Shown here piece after piece: positions 25,027-38,116 of a stretch of 64,000 nt of DNA. The stretch is from Rhizophagus clarus. Lineage: Eukaryota > Glomeromycota > Glomeromycetes > Glomerales > Glomeraceae. The DNA lies in contig BLAL01000058.1 in NCBI GenBank assembly GCA_015698045.1, forward strand, positions 64,501 to 128,500, written 5' to 3'. Made by a program: the position numbers and the translations under genes. Every line of letters starts with the position of its first letter. Positions within the stretch are counted from its first letter, which is position 1. The notes below the pieces were generated by a model. That model saw only the letters and a list, made by a program, of their open reading frames with translations. It did no database searches and was not told the origin of the DNA.

Positions 25027-25301
25027 TGTTCTTAACGGTCCGGTTTGGCCCGACTTGAAAGCTGGACTGATCGACTTGAAATTTCAAGTCAAACCGATGG
25101 GATCATTAATATCAGTCCCATCAACTTCCATTGATCCCATTGACTGGTCCATCGACCTCATTGACCCCATCGACTTGATCCCATCAGCGTCGAACCAAAC
25201 CAAACCGTGACTTAAAAATTTTTTTTAAGTCAACCGGTATTGATCCCATCAGTTCGGTTCAGCTTGATTTAGTCCAACTTGGATTTAACAATACTAATAA
25301 A
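25027..25301. repeat. Repeat rich in 'catcgact/gatcccat' words, possible degraded MITE
   Basis: The block is GC-richer than its surroundings and is built from imperfect repeats of words such as gatcccatcagt, cccatcgacttg and aagtcaa. Its outer edges, tagtgttcttaacggtccgg on the left and ccaacttggatttaacaata on the right, are weakly complementary. This suggests a decayed terminal inverted repeat. Confidence 0.35.
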
Positions 25302-25737
25302 ATGAACCGCCTAAAAAAAAAGAAAAGAAATGGAACACGAGATATTTCATTAAAGAACTTTTTTAATTGAAAGGAGAAGGGGAAATGGCAAAGAAAAGAG
25401 TAGAGGTAAGAGGGAAATGAAAATTTTCAAACAGAAATTTTTTTTTATTTATTCTCATTGCACGACCTATTTTTACGACTTTTGTTTGCGATTTGTTTAT
25501 TCTTGTTTGATTATCGATCTTCGATCTTAGATGTAATGACAAGAAATTTATGGGATGATCAGATTGTCCCACTAATTCTTAAAAGTATATCTTACGCTTA
25601 ACTTTTATCACATATATTAGAAATTTTAAAATAGAACATATAGTATTGGATTATTACTGAAGATGACTAAGACAATTTTAACCTAATTATCGCATTCATC
25701 TTTCATCAGTTTACTAATCTAATTTCATTACCATAAT

Positions 25738-25960
25738 TTCTGATTAACTGCCCAATTTTTCATCATTGTCCTCGTTCTCACCACCTTTGTCTTCATCATC
25801 ACCACTTCTACCTTCATCATTACCACCTCTATCCTCATCGGCGCCATCTCTATCCTCATCTTAACCACCTCTATGCTCATCGTCATCGCTTCTATCATCA
25901 TCATCTTCCTCATCATCATCTTCACCATCATTCTCATCATCAATGGTAGAATAAGTAAAA
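25738..25960 (-). repeat. Imperfect trinucleotide/18-bp repeat, acidic in one minus frame
   Basis: The tract is built from tcatcatcacc-like words. Read on the minus strand it gives DDENDGEDDDEEDDDDRSDD and then DEDRDG / NDEGRSGDDEDKGG repeats with one internal stop. Another minus frame gives a Met/Val-rich product that is an artefact. It may be a remnant of an exon coding an acidic tail, or simply a microsatellite. Confidence 0.4.
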
Positions 25961-26559
25961 ACATCAATTCCTTTTATAGCCTGCTGTTTTGATTGTCTAG
26001 GATATCAACTTGATATCCAGGAAATTAACTTGAGGGTCTTATATCTGAGTTTTCAGTTATATTTCTTACGGTAATTTCTTATGGAATAAATTCCACCCTG
26101 ATCATTTATGAAATATATTCTCGCAATATCAATATTGACATTTTTTCTGATTTTGGTAACATTGATGATCATCACTTTTATAAGTGAACGAACTATGGAA
26201 ATTGAGACTTTTAAACAACAATAAACAGTTAAAAAAGGTTAAATTTACGTGAGTTGCCAAAATTATTTTATATGAAACTACGCATGTATGACAATATAAA
26301 AAAACAAATAAATAAATAAAAAGTGAAAATAGGTTTGTATGAACTGAATCATTAAAATTATAAAACAAATAATTTGAGGTCGTGGATCGTGAAATTACGC
26401 CAGTAACGCCACAGTCCATCTGCACCAGGTTTGTATGGCATAGTTGCGTAGCAAAAATTCAGAAACACCATCAGACTTTCAGGAGTCGTTACTAGATGCA
26501 ATTTTGGCTGTTCTGCAAGGTTGCTTGCTTAGAGAACAAAAGTAGTTTTAAAAGTCAAT

Positions 26560-27464
26560 TTTACGAAACCATTTTTTTTGGCATCTGGCAAGGACGAAAA
26601 ATTTTTCACTTGTTTTTATATATTAAAAAGTGAAAATGATATTCATAGTCTGGCTATTTTGATATATTCCATCGCAATGACTCAAGTAGCCTCTTCTATT
26701 AATACATACTTTAACTCAAGGACAGGTAATTTAATGGAAGTGACAGCTACTATCTCCCAAATGAGTAAATTCTTTCTGCTCTTGCCTCACCTATAAAAGC
26801 AAAAATAGGGTTAAACCTACAATATCAGAAACTTCTCCTGCACCTTTTTGTGCCCCCATAGCGTCCTCACTTTTACCAGAGATTGAAGTCTTAACGCCTG
26901 TAACTAAACCTAAAACCTTCAAGGATCTAATAGTAACAGCTGATCTCGAAGCCATTATAGACTCTCTGTATGATTTCTTGTTAATCAAAAAAACTGAAAA
27001 CTTTACCAATTCTCTACAGCAGCAATCAGAACATGTCAGAAAACTTCAACAAGGACATTAAAGATATTATTATTGAGTGGAGTAAAATAGCTCGAGGACA
27101 GAATCCTTCATTGCTTATTATTGAGTGGGATGAACTATGCTTCGCCAAAGGAATATTCAGAAAACCGCTGTCATTGATAGTAGTCTAAAATGAGGTTAAC
27201 AATTCTAAAAATTTTCCTTTAAAAAGTTTTCTAATATATATATTTTTTTTTTTTTTTTCTTTTAATCAGTTATTCTTAATTTTCCAAGCTGCCTTTCCCA
27301 GGTCCAAGACCAGTCAGATTCCATTTTTTATTTCGTCGATACTCCTAATATTCAAGCACGCCATATAATTGATGAGATTGTTTTAATACTACAAAAGGCG
27401 TATCACGAAGAAAATGTGACATCATTTGGAAAAATGTATACTGTTATAACAAAAGAATTTTAGA
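26560..27464 (+). pseudogene. Broken copy of an unrecognised protein family (family U)
   Basis: Plus-strand pieces in order are MTQVASSINTYFNSRTGNLM, then TFKDLIVTADLEAIIDSLYD, then DIKDIIIEWSKIARGQNPSL with IEWDE and KGIFRK. After a probable intron (about 27,204-27,268) comes VILNFPSCLSQVQDQSDSIF and ASFGK-like TSFGKMYTVITKEF with a stop at 27,462-27,464. The second half is clearly homologous to the minus-strand gene at 32.3-32.8 kb, which has ILEWASKFRGSLLLIKWDKD and IASFGKVYVVSVEGG. Several frameshifts and a stop separate the pieces. The N-terminal Ser/Thr/Pro-rich part has no counterpart in the other copy. No function can be assigned. Confidence 0.6.
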
Positions 27465-27826
27465 AATTTTTTAATTTATTCTTTAGATATTTTTAAATTA
27501 AATTACATATCCATTCTTAATTTTAAGATCCTTTAAATTAATATTTATGTTCAATAAACTTTTTTTAAATTCTGATCAACTTTATTACTTGAAAAAATTC
27601 CTAGGTACTTTGATGCGCAAGCGCGATATTTCTTATACTATAAAATTCTTTTTTCCCGGATTTGTTGAAGTTCAAATGGTTGAACAAAAATATACATTCT
27701 TTCAATTAGAAAACCGGTTTCTTATTGTAAGGTTAGCTAAATGGAGTTAGCTGATTTTTAATAATGATGCAATGCAAGTTAACTATCTAGATTAAGAGTC
27801 CGCGGGTAAACTTTATGCAAATAATA

Positions 27827-27862
<36 letters not shown>

Positions 27863-30780
27863 CAAAAAAACAAAAATTTTTTTTGTTGCAAAAAAATTTA
27901 CCATTCAAAATCTTTCATTATCATGTTATTACTAACAAAATATTGATTAATCTGCAAAACCGAACGAAAAGAAGGATTAGAGTAAAATCAGTCTCAATTA
28001 AATTATTATCATTATAATTTTTTTTTTCGTTATTAAAATATAATTTTTCAATATTTAAAAACTTCTGCAAGATTTCTGCACGAATTAGGATAATTTCCGA
28101 ATAGATGAAATACATGAATTCTCCTATTGATCTAATCGTCTTTCCTTAAATTAAATTAGTATATTATAAAATCACTAATCATCTGATTTATCCTATTTGA
28201 AGCGTAAATTATTACTTTTAAAATCAAAATTTTATTCTTTTGAATTCATTACCTACTACCCTTATTAATCATTAAATCTATAAAGAAATTTCATCTTTTG
28301 TTGAATTCTTTTAGTTCATTTGATCGGTCGAGAAATCTATTTTTAAAAAAAGACGAAGTAACATAAAATTTTTCTGTTCAAGGATTATAAAGAATAGGTT
28401 ATGTGTAGAGAATAAAAGAGATATGATATTAAATGAGTGAGGGAAAAAAAACTTTTAAATAATAGAATAACTTACGATCACGTATTGTACATGATCATCA
28501 TGATCCCGATGTCACTATGATCAAGAAATATTTTAATTAGCAACCCACTTTTATATACCTCCATCAACATATACTTTAATAAATTTATTCAAACTTACCG
28601 TTCTATGATTATTTCTTAGATCAAATCAACCTTCAAATATTGCAATATAAAAGCCATCGTATGTATAAATTGCTTAATAACCATTATTCCCGATGCAGGA
28701 TGTGACCCTCTACTATCAAAGATACATTACGTTTAAAACTTTCCAATATTTCTATTTTAAAAATATCTCTGGAACAATGGTGGAATATGGTTGGATTTCT
28801 TGAGGGATATACAGCATCGGCCTTTTAGAGCCGTCTGCTATGTTAATTAGAAAATTGAGGAAAAATTAAAATAAATAAATAAAATAAAGTTCATTAGCTA
28901 TTATCATACTAGCTATTACTAGCCTTGATAAAAATATTAGCACAGTTTCTTACCGAGATACATACCACAGAATTCTTTCGCTAATCTAAATGACAAAATA
29001 AAGAGAGCATTTCATTCGACTCTTGATCGTATTGTCATTAAGTAAGAATTGAAAATAAAAAAAAAATAGATATCATTGAAAAAAATACCATATCAGATAT
29101 AAAATTTTTGGTCTTGAGAAAAAATAAATTTTTAAAACTTTAAAAACCTGTAATGTAGGGTCATGCTAGGGGAAGGAACGTGGTATGATGAACGTGGTGA
29201 CGAGATCAAAACTTGTAACACAATGACATCATTGCAGTCGTAAAAGTTTGAATGTTCATTAACCTTTTTAAAAATAGTTTGAAGAGTAAATACCATTTAC
29301 AGCAATAAATTTTCTGCTATCATTATCATAACAGATAATAAAGCTAAGTTTTTTTGGCATTATAATGCGTTATGGGCTAGCTTATTCAGTGCTATCCTCG
29401 CTTTTAAAATGTCTTAAACTCCGTATTATTCATTATTCCTTCTCTCCAATGCTTCCATCATACCATGATTAGACATCATTTTCTCGTTTTTATTTTGAAA
29501 GTAATTTCCCTAGACGTGTGTACTGTACTTATGTAAAAGTATTCCTAAACGTCTAGTACTTAGAAAATCAATCGAATCTACTTCAGTTAATATCATTCAT
29601 AGTATCGATCAGTGAAGAATTCTGGAGGCATATACAGTATTTTGATGAAGAAAATGAAAACGGTTGTTCCAACATTTCATCGAGGTTTGTAACAGCAAAT
29701 GAAGCTGATTACACTATCTTTATTTTATTTCATGATTATTAATATTACTTAACACTGTAGGCGTTCGATATTATGTCTCTCAAGAAATTCATTCACCGTA
29801 CAGGCAGGGATATTTTAGAATAAAAATATTGATAATTAAATTTTTTTTTGATTTTGAGAATTAAAAATTTTAAAAAATTCTTAATTTAATGTTTATTAGG
29901 TGCACATTAACCTGAAATTCATAAATATCCATCATGGTTTCTCTTCAAGATTTCTTTCATATTAGGCAATATTAATTGCGAACACAAGGGTTTAGAAATA
30001 AACGACGAAATTCGACATACCTTCTGAGGAAAGACAGAAGAAATTGATTTATAAATAGTTGTTTGTAAACTTCTAGTCGATTGCTTAAGTGAAATCTTCG
30101 AATATTCAAAAGTAGATAATTATTATTTAATGGTAAAGGTTGCGTCATTCATCTGTAAAAATTAATCACCGAGATTTATAGGATTTTAATGGTAATCAAC
30201 CAATTAATACGTGTGATGGATGGCTTTATAGTTGCAATATTTGAGGTAATTAGATCTAAGAATAATCGTAGAATGTATATTACATTAGTAGAAGTGTACG
30301 GAAATTGAGTTACTAATTAAAATATTTCTTGATCACAGAACTGGTATCTTAACAATTGCACATTAAATTGAACGAACTATTTACAATGTATGTTTATAAG
30401 TAAAATACTTCATCATTTTATTCAAACTTCTTTTCTTAGAAACGAAAGATTTTTAAATTTATCATTTAACTCATTCAATATCATTTCATTTATATATCTT
30501 TCTTATTTTCTATACGTAACTTATATTACTATAGTCCCATGATCAGAAAACCTTTATACTACTTCGTCCTCTTTTAATATATTTTTTTCGACTTTTATTG
30601 GGAAAATATTTTGACCAAAAGAACCAAAAGGAATTGAAGATAGAATTTTTAATGATTATAAGGATAATAGGTAATTAACTCAAAATAAAAAAATTGTTTG
30701 ATTTTGAATGTGAAATTTAACGCTTTTATTAGGAGAAAAAAAAATATATATATATTTAAACGGTTCAATTGATTAGTGAT
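27465..30780. other. No supported gene
   Basis: A 67-residue open frame (27,547-27,750, +) begins 83 bp after the family U stop and has no recognised domain. About 27,825-27,890 is a T-run followed by an A-run. The remainder is AT-rich with no RNA gene or element ends recognised. Confidence 0.4.
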
Positions 30781-30819
30781 TATAACGTATTAATTTAATT
30801 TATCACTATTAAAGGAAAA

Positions 30820-30997
30820 TGTCAAGATCAATAATAGATTTAACTACTTTACGTGAATTTAATGTTCAAGAAGCGGTGGAAATATTTGGAGGAACTAGAA
30901 AAGTTTTTGGTGATAGAGTATGGAGATAGCAGATGATGCATCATGAGTAGAATTTCCTGCATTATTTAATAAAAGGTGTGATGGCGTGAGTTTGAAT
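30820..30997 (+). pseudogene. Short gene fragment, unrecognised
   Basis: From an ATG at 30,820 the plus strand reads MSRSIIDLTTLREFNVQEAV and then EIFGGTRKVFGDRVWR before a stop, with LEFPALFNKR-like sequence following in another frame. A donor-like gtgagt follows. The composition looks coding, but no domain was recognised and no further exon was found. Confidence 0.3.
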
Positions 30998-31789
30998 AAG
31001 AAATATTGATTAGTCATTTAGATGGATTCGTTTTATTTCAACGTTCGCTATATATAATTTTAGAAAATAAAATAACGTTTCTACAATACCATAATACGTT
31101 AAGGGATAAGAGTCAACTCTTGTCACATCTTTAAGTTTTTTATAATTCTATAATCAATACGAATGCGTTTGTTTTTCATTTTTATTTCTACAGTAAAAAA
31201 AAAAAGAAATAATAATAAATGATATTGCGTCACCAAAATTAATTTTTTAAATATTTTCTCTTCATTTATCTAACCATATTTAGTATATAAAAATGATAAT
31301 TGAAGAATTTATGGCACAAAGTTGCTTTAAATTTTTTTTTTTTAAAGATCGTTTGTAACTAAATAAATGCTAAAATTTGTATAGTAAATAGAAATAAATT
31401 TGGTTAAGTATATTTTTAGATCCATCGAAATTCAAAAAGATTATTACCGATGATTGAAATTCATGGTGCTTTATATACCCTCCGGATAAAAACGTAGTTG
31501 CTGTAATATAATATGTCTTGTTTTAGATAATTACGGGTTTGTTGAGGATTGCATCAACAGCTAATGCATAATAATGCAAATTGGCTGATGCCTTATCTAA
31601 AAATCAATCGAGAAAATTCCATCATTTTAATGCAGTCAGCAGGTTTAATAATTGGGAGGAGTAAACAAAATTTTTTTATTATTCAAAAGCGGTTAGATTT
31701 TTTTTTTTTTAAATAATTGCAAACATTCAAAAGTAGTTAGCAGATTTTTAAATAATTAGATGTATTGGCTAACAATTAAACGCCAGTGG

Positions 31790-31895
31790 CGTTAGCAGAT
31801 CTTTTAATAATGAGCATTTTAATAATTAGGATCTTTTAATAATAAACCATTTTAACAATTGGATCTTTTAATAATAAGCATTTTAATAATAAGCA
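31790..31895. repeat. Tandem repeat (ggatcttttaataataa)
   Basis: About three imperfect copies of a ~32-bp unit containing ggatcttttaataataa and cattttaataatt are arranged head to tail. No coding meaning is apparent. Confidence 0.6.
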
Positions 31896-32309
31896 GTAAG
31901 TTAACTGTCGATGAATATCATATGGTCCAGCGGATATCATATGTTCCAGGTAGAAGATTTTTAAAGAGATAAAAAAGAAGAATTATTTACCAGCATCAAG
32001 GCCCAACACAAATGTAGTGAATAGCGTCTAGATATTTAGTACGTAGGTTTTATTTATTTGTTGTAGTTGTTTTATAGCCGCTTATTTATGCTTAATAAAA
32101 CGTTTAGTTATGATTTGTTAAAGAATAAACTCAATAAAGAAATAAAAGAATTTACAATCTTCGAATTTTTCAAGATTTAATATTTTCTGCATATAAACAA
32201 GACAGATTCAAGAACTTCATAAATTTTTTTCCTTAATTCTAATATGAACGGTAAAATATTAAATGTATACATGTTTCTCAACACATGGTCGGAATTATTA
32301 TTTATATTA

Positions 32310-32840
32310 AAAAACATTTAGAATTTCTTCAACTTTGAAGTTATTTCCCCCTTCAACTGACACAACGTACACTTTTCCAAATGATGCTATGTCCTCTTGA
32401 TAATACGCTCTTTCTAGTGCCGACGTAATATTGATAATTATTTGGTGGTTGTCGAAGCAAAAAATAGAATATGATTTGCTTTGAGCATTAGCGGGGAAAG
32501 GAGAACAATTTTGAGAATTACAGATGACTTATCAAAAAAAAAAAAAAAAAAAAAAAATACAAAAAAAAAGATATTAGAAATCTAGTAAAGTTAGGGATAT
32601 TCTTACAATCATTTTATACATACTATTTACAACCGTGGATTTTCGAATATTTCTTTGTCGAAGTTTATCCTTGTCCCATTTAATTAGTAATAATGAACCT
32701 CTAAACTTTGATGCCCACTCAAGAATACAATTTTTAGTATCAGTATTGAATTTTTCTAGATTATTTGGCATGTTCTGACTGTTAAAGTTAGTGTTTAAGG
32801 GACCAAATCGATAAAAAAAGATTTTTATAAATTTGAACAT
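32310..32840 (-). CDS. Family U protein, better-preserved copy
   Basis: The first exon runs from ATG 32,840 to about 32,607 and includes MFKFIKIFFYRFGPLNTNFN, LEKFNTDTKNCILEWASKFR, LLIKWDKDKLRQRNIRK and VVNSMYKMI. It is followed by a donor (gtaaga) and, after a poly-T tract and gataag, by a second exon near 32,530-32,310. That exon carries SKSYSIFCFDNHQIIINITS, IASFGKVYVV and EEILNVF-stop. The second exon aligns with the 3' part of the broken copy at 27.27-27.46 kb, supporting both models. The phase at the junction does not close cleanly with the visible splice sites, so this copy may also be damaged. The protein is about 150-160 residues with no recognised domain; an amphipathic 'CILEWA...LIKWD' core is shared by both copies. 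Confidence 0.5.
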
Positions 32841-33226
32841 TTGACCCTTAATATTTATAAAAATTTTCCACTTTTCTAAGCACTCATCTCATATGCGTAC
32901 GCATGATTCCTTATTGTTATCTTAACAATTAGCGATGTAACACCAACGTGATCTTAACAATTACAATAATTAGCGATGTAAGCACCAACATGCATGATTG
33001 GCATAATAATTTATTGGGTATCAAAATGATTTTAATCATCCATTTTTTTTTTCTCTCAGTTAATTCAAACAAATTCTTTTACAATTCATAGGAAATTTTA
33101 ATTACGATCTAGTCGATCCACAATAATATTTTACATGTAATATTGGCATAATCGACTTTTTTCGAACATTTCAACGGTAGTTTTTTTTAAGTAACAATCT
33201 TCTTTATTTATACTAAAGTGAAACTA

Positions 33227-33684
33227 GGGAATTGAATCGATCATATCAAAATCGATCTAGATTTTTTGTATCGAGTACTTAAAATATTTGATCGATTATA
33301 TAATATTCGAATAAAAATCGATCAATATATTAATATTATATTAATCATATTTTAATGAAAATCGATTAAATTAAATTGAACTTTACTGCTGAATTTCTAT
33401 TTCTTAATAGAAATATTCCAATGTATTTGAGTAGCTTATTTAATATTTGATGAACTGAGATAATATATAATTAATAATCAACAAACAATACAAAATGCAA
33501 ATTGCATTTTTTACATTATTTTGTAATAACTAAAAAATTGTTCGAGCAATTGTTCGATTATTATTAGATCGAGTAAAATTACTCGATGTTACAATCGAGT
33601 ATTTTTTTTTAGTCTACTTTGTCGATCTTTTAAAATTTATGGCCGATTAATCGAACAATGGTTTTTAGCGTTGAGTCAATTCCC
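33227..33684. mobile_element. MITE-like element, TA-flanked (about 458 bp)
   Basis: The left end gggaattgaatcgatc and the right end ttgagtcaattccc form a short inverted repeat. Both ends are flanked by TA (33,225-33,226 and 33,685-33,686). The interior is full of atcgat/tcgatt words. There is no coding capacity. A Tc1/mariner-type origin is suggested by the TA flanks, but the inverted repeat is short. Confidence 0.4.
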
Positions 33685-33912
33685 TATATAATTTATTGTT
33701 GAATAGTACACGGGAGGTAATTTTTCATTTTATCAAAGTTGTATAGTGGTGCTACAGGTACTATTCAATTTTTTCTGAATAAGATTGGTGTTTTATGTGA
33801 AACGCCATTCTAACGAAAATATCCAATTTTCTAATAAATAAATAAATGAAATAAAATAAATAAAAATAAGAAAATAAATGGTTTCATAATAACCATTTAT
33901 AAAATTTTTAAA

Positions 33913-35487
33913 TTATTGTGGAATCCTACAATCTTCTAAATCTTTTTTTTTTTTTAAAAAAAAAGAAAAAAAGAAAAATTAATATTTAGTAATAATAATA
34001 ATAAGAAATATATTTTAAAAATAAATAAAAAATATAAATTTATAATATATTTACCCAAATTTTCACTAACGCTAATATAATCAAATTTTCTACTTTTATA
34101 ACAAGACAATGGATGGTTTCGGATAATAACTTCATCATCTGCAAGAAGATAAAATAGAATTATTAAAGATAAAAAATTTGTTCTTAAATGAGTTTAAAAT
34201 TTTACCTGGTAAGGATGTTTTTGGAATGATTATAGCTCCATACCATTCACGAAAATGCTTATGTAATTCGGCAGCTGTTGGTCTTTTATCAGGATCAGAA
34301 TCCCAACATCTTATCATTAATTCCATATATTCTTTCTCTAAACATTCGAATTTTTTTTGGTTTTCTATATCATCAAAAACTTTCCGTACCTCCTTAATTT
34401 CTGGTCTTTTTCCTCGGCATATTTCTAACATAAGATAATGATCATGAGCCACATCATTAAAAGCAGGAATTCCCGAAGTCATTTCCCACATAATAATACC
34501 AAGAGAATATATATCAGCAGCTTTGGTATATGATTTGCGACGTAATACTTCTGGAGCGATATAAGGAAGCACTCCATAAACCTCATTTGATTTCGTAAGT
34601 TTACCAACTGGTTTACTTAATCCGAAATCACTTATATGGGCAATCATATTATTTGATAAAAGTATATTGCCACTATGGAGATCTCCATGAACCAATTTAC
34701 TATTATGTAATGCTGAAAGTGATTGTGTTATATAGTATAAATTGTAATATTTATCAACTGGATTGCATTTTTTTACCATTAAGTTAGTTCTTAGACTGCC
34801 AAATTCCATATGTTCCATTACAATCATATAGTTTAATGTTTCTGGATCTTGAGTAATTCCATATAATTTAATTGAAAGAAGTTTATAATGATCTTCTGAG
34901 TATATATAAATCATATAATTTCTCCACTGAATTAACAGAAACAAATGTGTTAATTTACACAATACTACAAATAAATAACATAATTTATATAAAGATTTAT
35001 TTACCTCATTTAAAAAATCATCATTGATATTTGAGGAATTATTTAAGCTTTTTAATACAACAGTATGTCCATGTTTTTCATTCTCATTAAGAGGTGATGT
35101 AATACCTCCTTTTTTTGCATCTTCATAATCTTTATCTTTAATATCATTAGAATATCTCTTCCATTGTTGATTTTTTTCATCCCATTTATTGATAAATCCA
35201 TCTAACAAAATGGCCTTATAAATTGTACTAAATCCACCTTCATCAAGATATTGTATATTCCTTAACCGATTATATGGAATCCATTCTATAACTTCTAAAT
35301 GGTTTTTCGCTTTTAATTGAGCTTCTCGTATAAATTTATCTATAAGTTCATTTCCACTAGTCCATTTACTGAAATCTTGTTTAAGCCGTTTAGAATTGCA
35401 ATTTTGACACCATTTATCCCAGGTTTTATTTTTGCAATCAGGACAAAATATATTCTTCTCAGTTTCGTTTGTTTCGCTCATATTCAA
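33913..35487 (-). CDS. TKL-type protein kinase with N-terminal zinc-ribbon-like motif
   Basis: Four exons (minus strand: 35487-35005, 34926-34206, 34138-34055, 33941-33913) give 438 residues. The first intron (34927-35004, 78 nt) has no stop and keeps frame, so retention would add 26 hydrophobic residues next to helix C. The N-terminus has CPDC...CQNC (C15, C18, C27, C30), then EWIPY at 68-72. The glycine loop is LDEGGFSTIYKA (81-92), the ATP lysine is K146 (VVLK) and the helix-C glutamate is E161. The catalytic loop HGDLHSGN has D243, followed by SDFG (D261) and PYIAPE (282-287). All catalytic residues are present, so it is probably active. The C-terminal exons encode DDEVIIRNHPLSCY and the end LEDCRIPQ, which resembles related Glomeromycotan kinases. 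Two ATGs occur at codons 1 and 3; the first is used here. The last exon is the least certain part. Confidence 0.88.
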
Positions 35488-38100
35488 AAGAAAGAGAATT
35501 ATTACTTTTTTTTAATGCAAAATTCAGCCAATTCATATAAATGTGGTAATTAAAATGACATTGTGTAATCGGAAACGATCTGCGTTTAACTGTTAACGGA
35601 AGTTGATGCAATAACCAAAAAACGTAAATATTCTAAATAATTTGTATTGTTTTCTAAAAGAAAAAACTAGTCGAAAGTTTGGTTAGACTCGAGTTAGAAC
35701 GAACCAACTCGAGTAAAAGTTTTTATCTCTCGATAAGAATTCTTAAAAAATGTGAGCCAAAAAATTTTGAAACAGCAATGCAGCATAGTGCTGATCTATG
35801 TCGGTTGGAATGGTGAATATTCCCCGACTCGTAAAAAACAAAACATCACCACTATAATCCTCCAGAACTTCACGAAAAAAATGCTCTTAAAATTAAGAAA
35901 TAAAAAAAATTAATTTAAAAATAATAAGAGATCCCGAAATATACAGATGACTATTGAATTTCTTACCAACTGCTGTACGCAGAGGTATTCTATAAGGTCA
36001 GTACGCAAAATTAGCACACTACATCAGAAAACCGGAGAAAATAAACAAACTAAATCTTCTGACCTCTGATTTGAATAAATATACAAATAGTGCTAAAATT
36101 ATATGAATCGTGTGTTCGAGACACACTGCAGTGTCTTTCAATCGAGCCTATCTTTTTGATGATCTTTACTTAAATTCTTATGTTGTTAACTACACAATGA
36201 AAAGATTTTCTTAAATTACTAAGTGCTATTTAATTAAAAGATGTAAGTAACTCATAATGATCTACCAAAATTGTATTAAAAATACGCAACAAAATAACCG
36301 ACTATAGCTAAAAAAAAAAAAAAAAAAAAAATATTCATGTTGTACGCAAATAAGAATCTTGTCTCATAAAATGTTTCTATGATGACTACGCAATTGTTGA
36401 TCCTACCCTTACATATATCGGGTTCTGCTATTGCAAACTACAAAATTCCCTACAAAAATCCTCTCAAACTTCTTAAAAAAATAAATAACTTGAAAAATAA
36501 GAAATAAAAAGTTAATCCATCATTGCACTAGAATGTCACAATAGTGTGACCTGAATAAAATAGAGAAGTTAAATCTAATGCGTGTTAATGTGAAAATGTA
36601 CTACTATATACCTAATTCAGGATTAAATTCTATAAAAAACATTATTAAGGCGATTAAAAGAAATTTAAAGAGAGGAAAGAAATGCTTTGGCATCGCCACG
36701 ACCTACATTTTTAGTAACCGATCAAAGATCATAATTTATTAGATTTTTTTTTTTTTGTATTTAGAATAGGATAAAATCCTATTTTATGTTTTATAGAGCG
36801 TCCATTTTTGAGAAAGAAGAGGCTTTGATAAAGCTAGTAGAATTGTAGATTCAGTCAGCTCGTTCAAGCCACCTTCAATCCGAGCCGCAATCTGATGTTG
36901 CATTATTCATGTTACCAAGATAATCAGGATAATGTTTAACACTAAGATTCTTGCTTTCAGTTCCAAGACACTCCATTTACCACTCTTAACCATTTCCTTT
37001 ATCGGCGTAGGTAATCAGTATAAACAAATTTCGATAGTTGAACTGACGTCATTAACTGTCGAATAATAATCTTCGTATTTTCTTATTTTCATTGGTGCGC
37101 GTTAACCATGTACTTGCGGTTTCAATCTATAAATAAAATATTCTCTAAGATTAGTGAGTAATTAGGTAATTCAATGTTCTCGACGTTTAATAGAATGGAG
37201 GAAAATAAAGATTCAAAATATTATTGCCGATATAAAAAAGTAAGAAAAGCAAGAGGATTAACGAATGATATCACCTAAAATCCTAAGACCCACCATGAAT
37301 ATTACGCTAATAAAATTTTTAAAATAAGGATTATACATGAAAATATTCAAACTTAAAAATTGAACAAGTCTTTAAATGCTAAAAAAAAACTTTACCATCA
37401 TAAAAAATTGCCGAAATCATTTACTAGGATAAAGATCCAATTGATTTTAATGCAAAATTATCGAAGTTAACGAGTCAACCATTTATTTTCTGTTGGATTA
37501 ATTGATCGCGGCCAAAAATAAATATAATTAACGATGGGAAAATCTATCAAGATGAATTTCCTTTACGAAATTTTGCTCGTTCAAGTTAATAATGGTAAAT
37601 TTTCTCGTTCAAGTTGAAAATGTGAAACATCCTGGAACAAGAGAAAAAAAGTGCATTAAAACACTGCAAAAAAAAAGAAACTTACCATTATGATATTCTT
37701 GATTTTACATAGTGAATAAAGTTAGTACAACTACGAGAAGACATTTTTGTGTAATTATACATAAAATGGTTTATTTGATTTTAATGTATTAATTCTATTC
37801 AGCTTGAACGATTTGGTAACATGTGGTAATCGTGGACGAGCAAAGAGGATTTAGATTTAAATCATAAACAGATGTGCGTATACTATTCACGAGTGCTAAA
37901 AAATCGTTTAATATAGATTTTGATCCTATAAAAAATTTGCAATCGGTTAAATATATTCATTATTTTTATTTTTATTTTTTTTTAAAAAAAAAAAATAAAG
38001 AAAAAAAAAAAAAGATAATGAAAATGAAAAAAGAGGTGCATTTTATGAATATGTAAGGTGGCGTAAGTAAAACGGGTAACATTTCAAATATGGTAATATT
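35488..38100. other. No supported gene
   Basis: AT-rich sequence with homopolymer runs (for example near 36,311-36,330 and 37,965-38,015). Short open frames such as 37,193-37,279 and 37,874-38,056 have no recognisable content. Confidence 0.45.
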
Positions 38101-38116
38101 TGGACCAGTAAACTGA

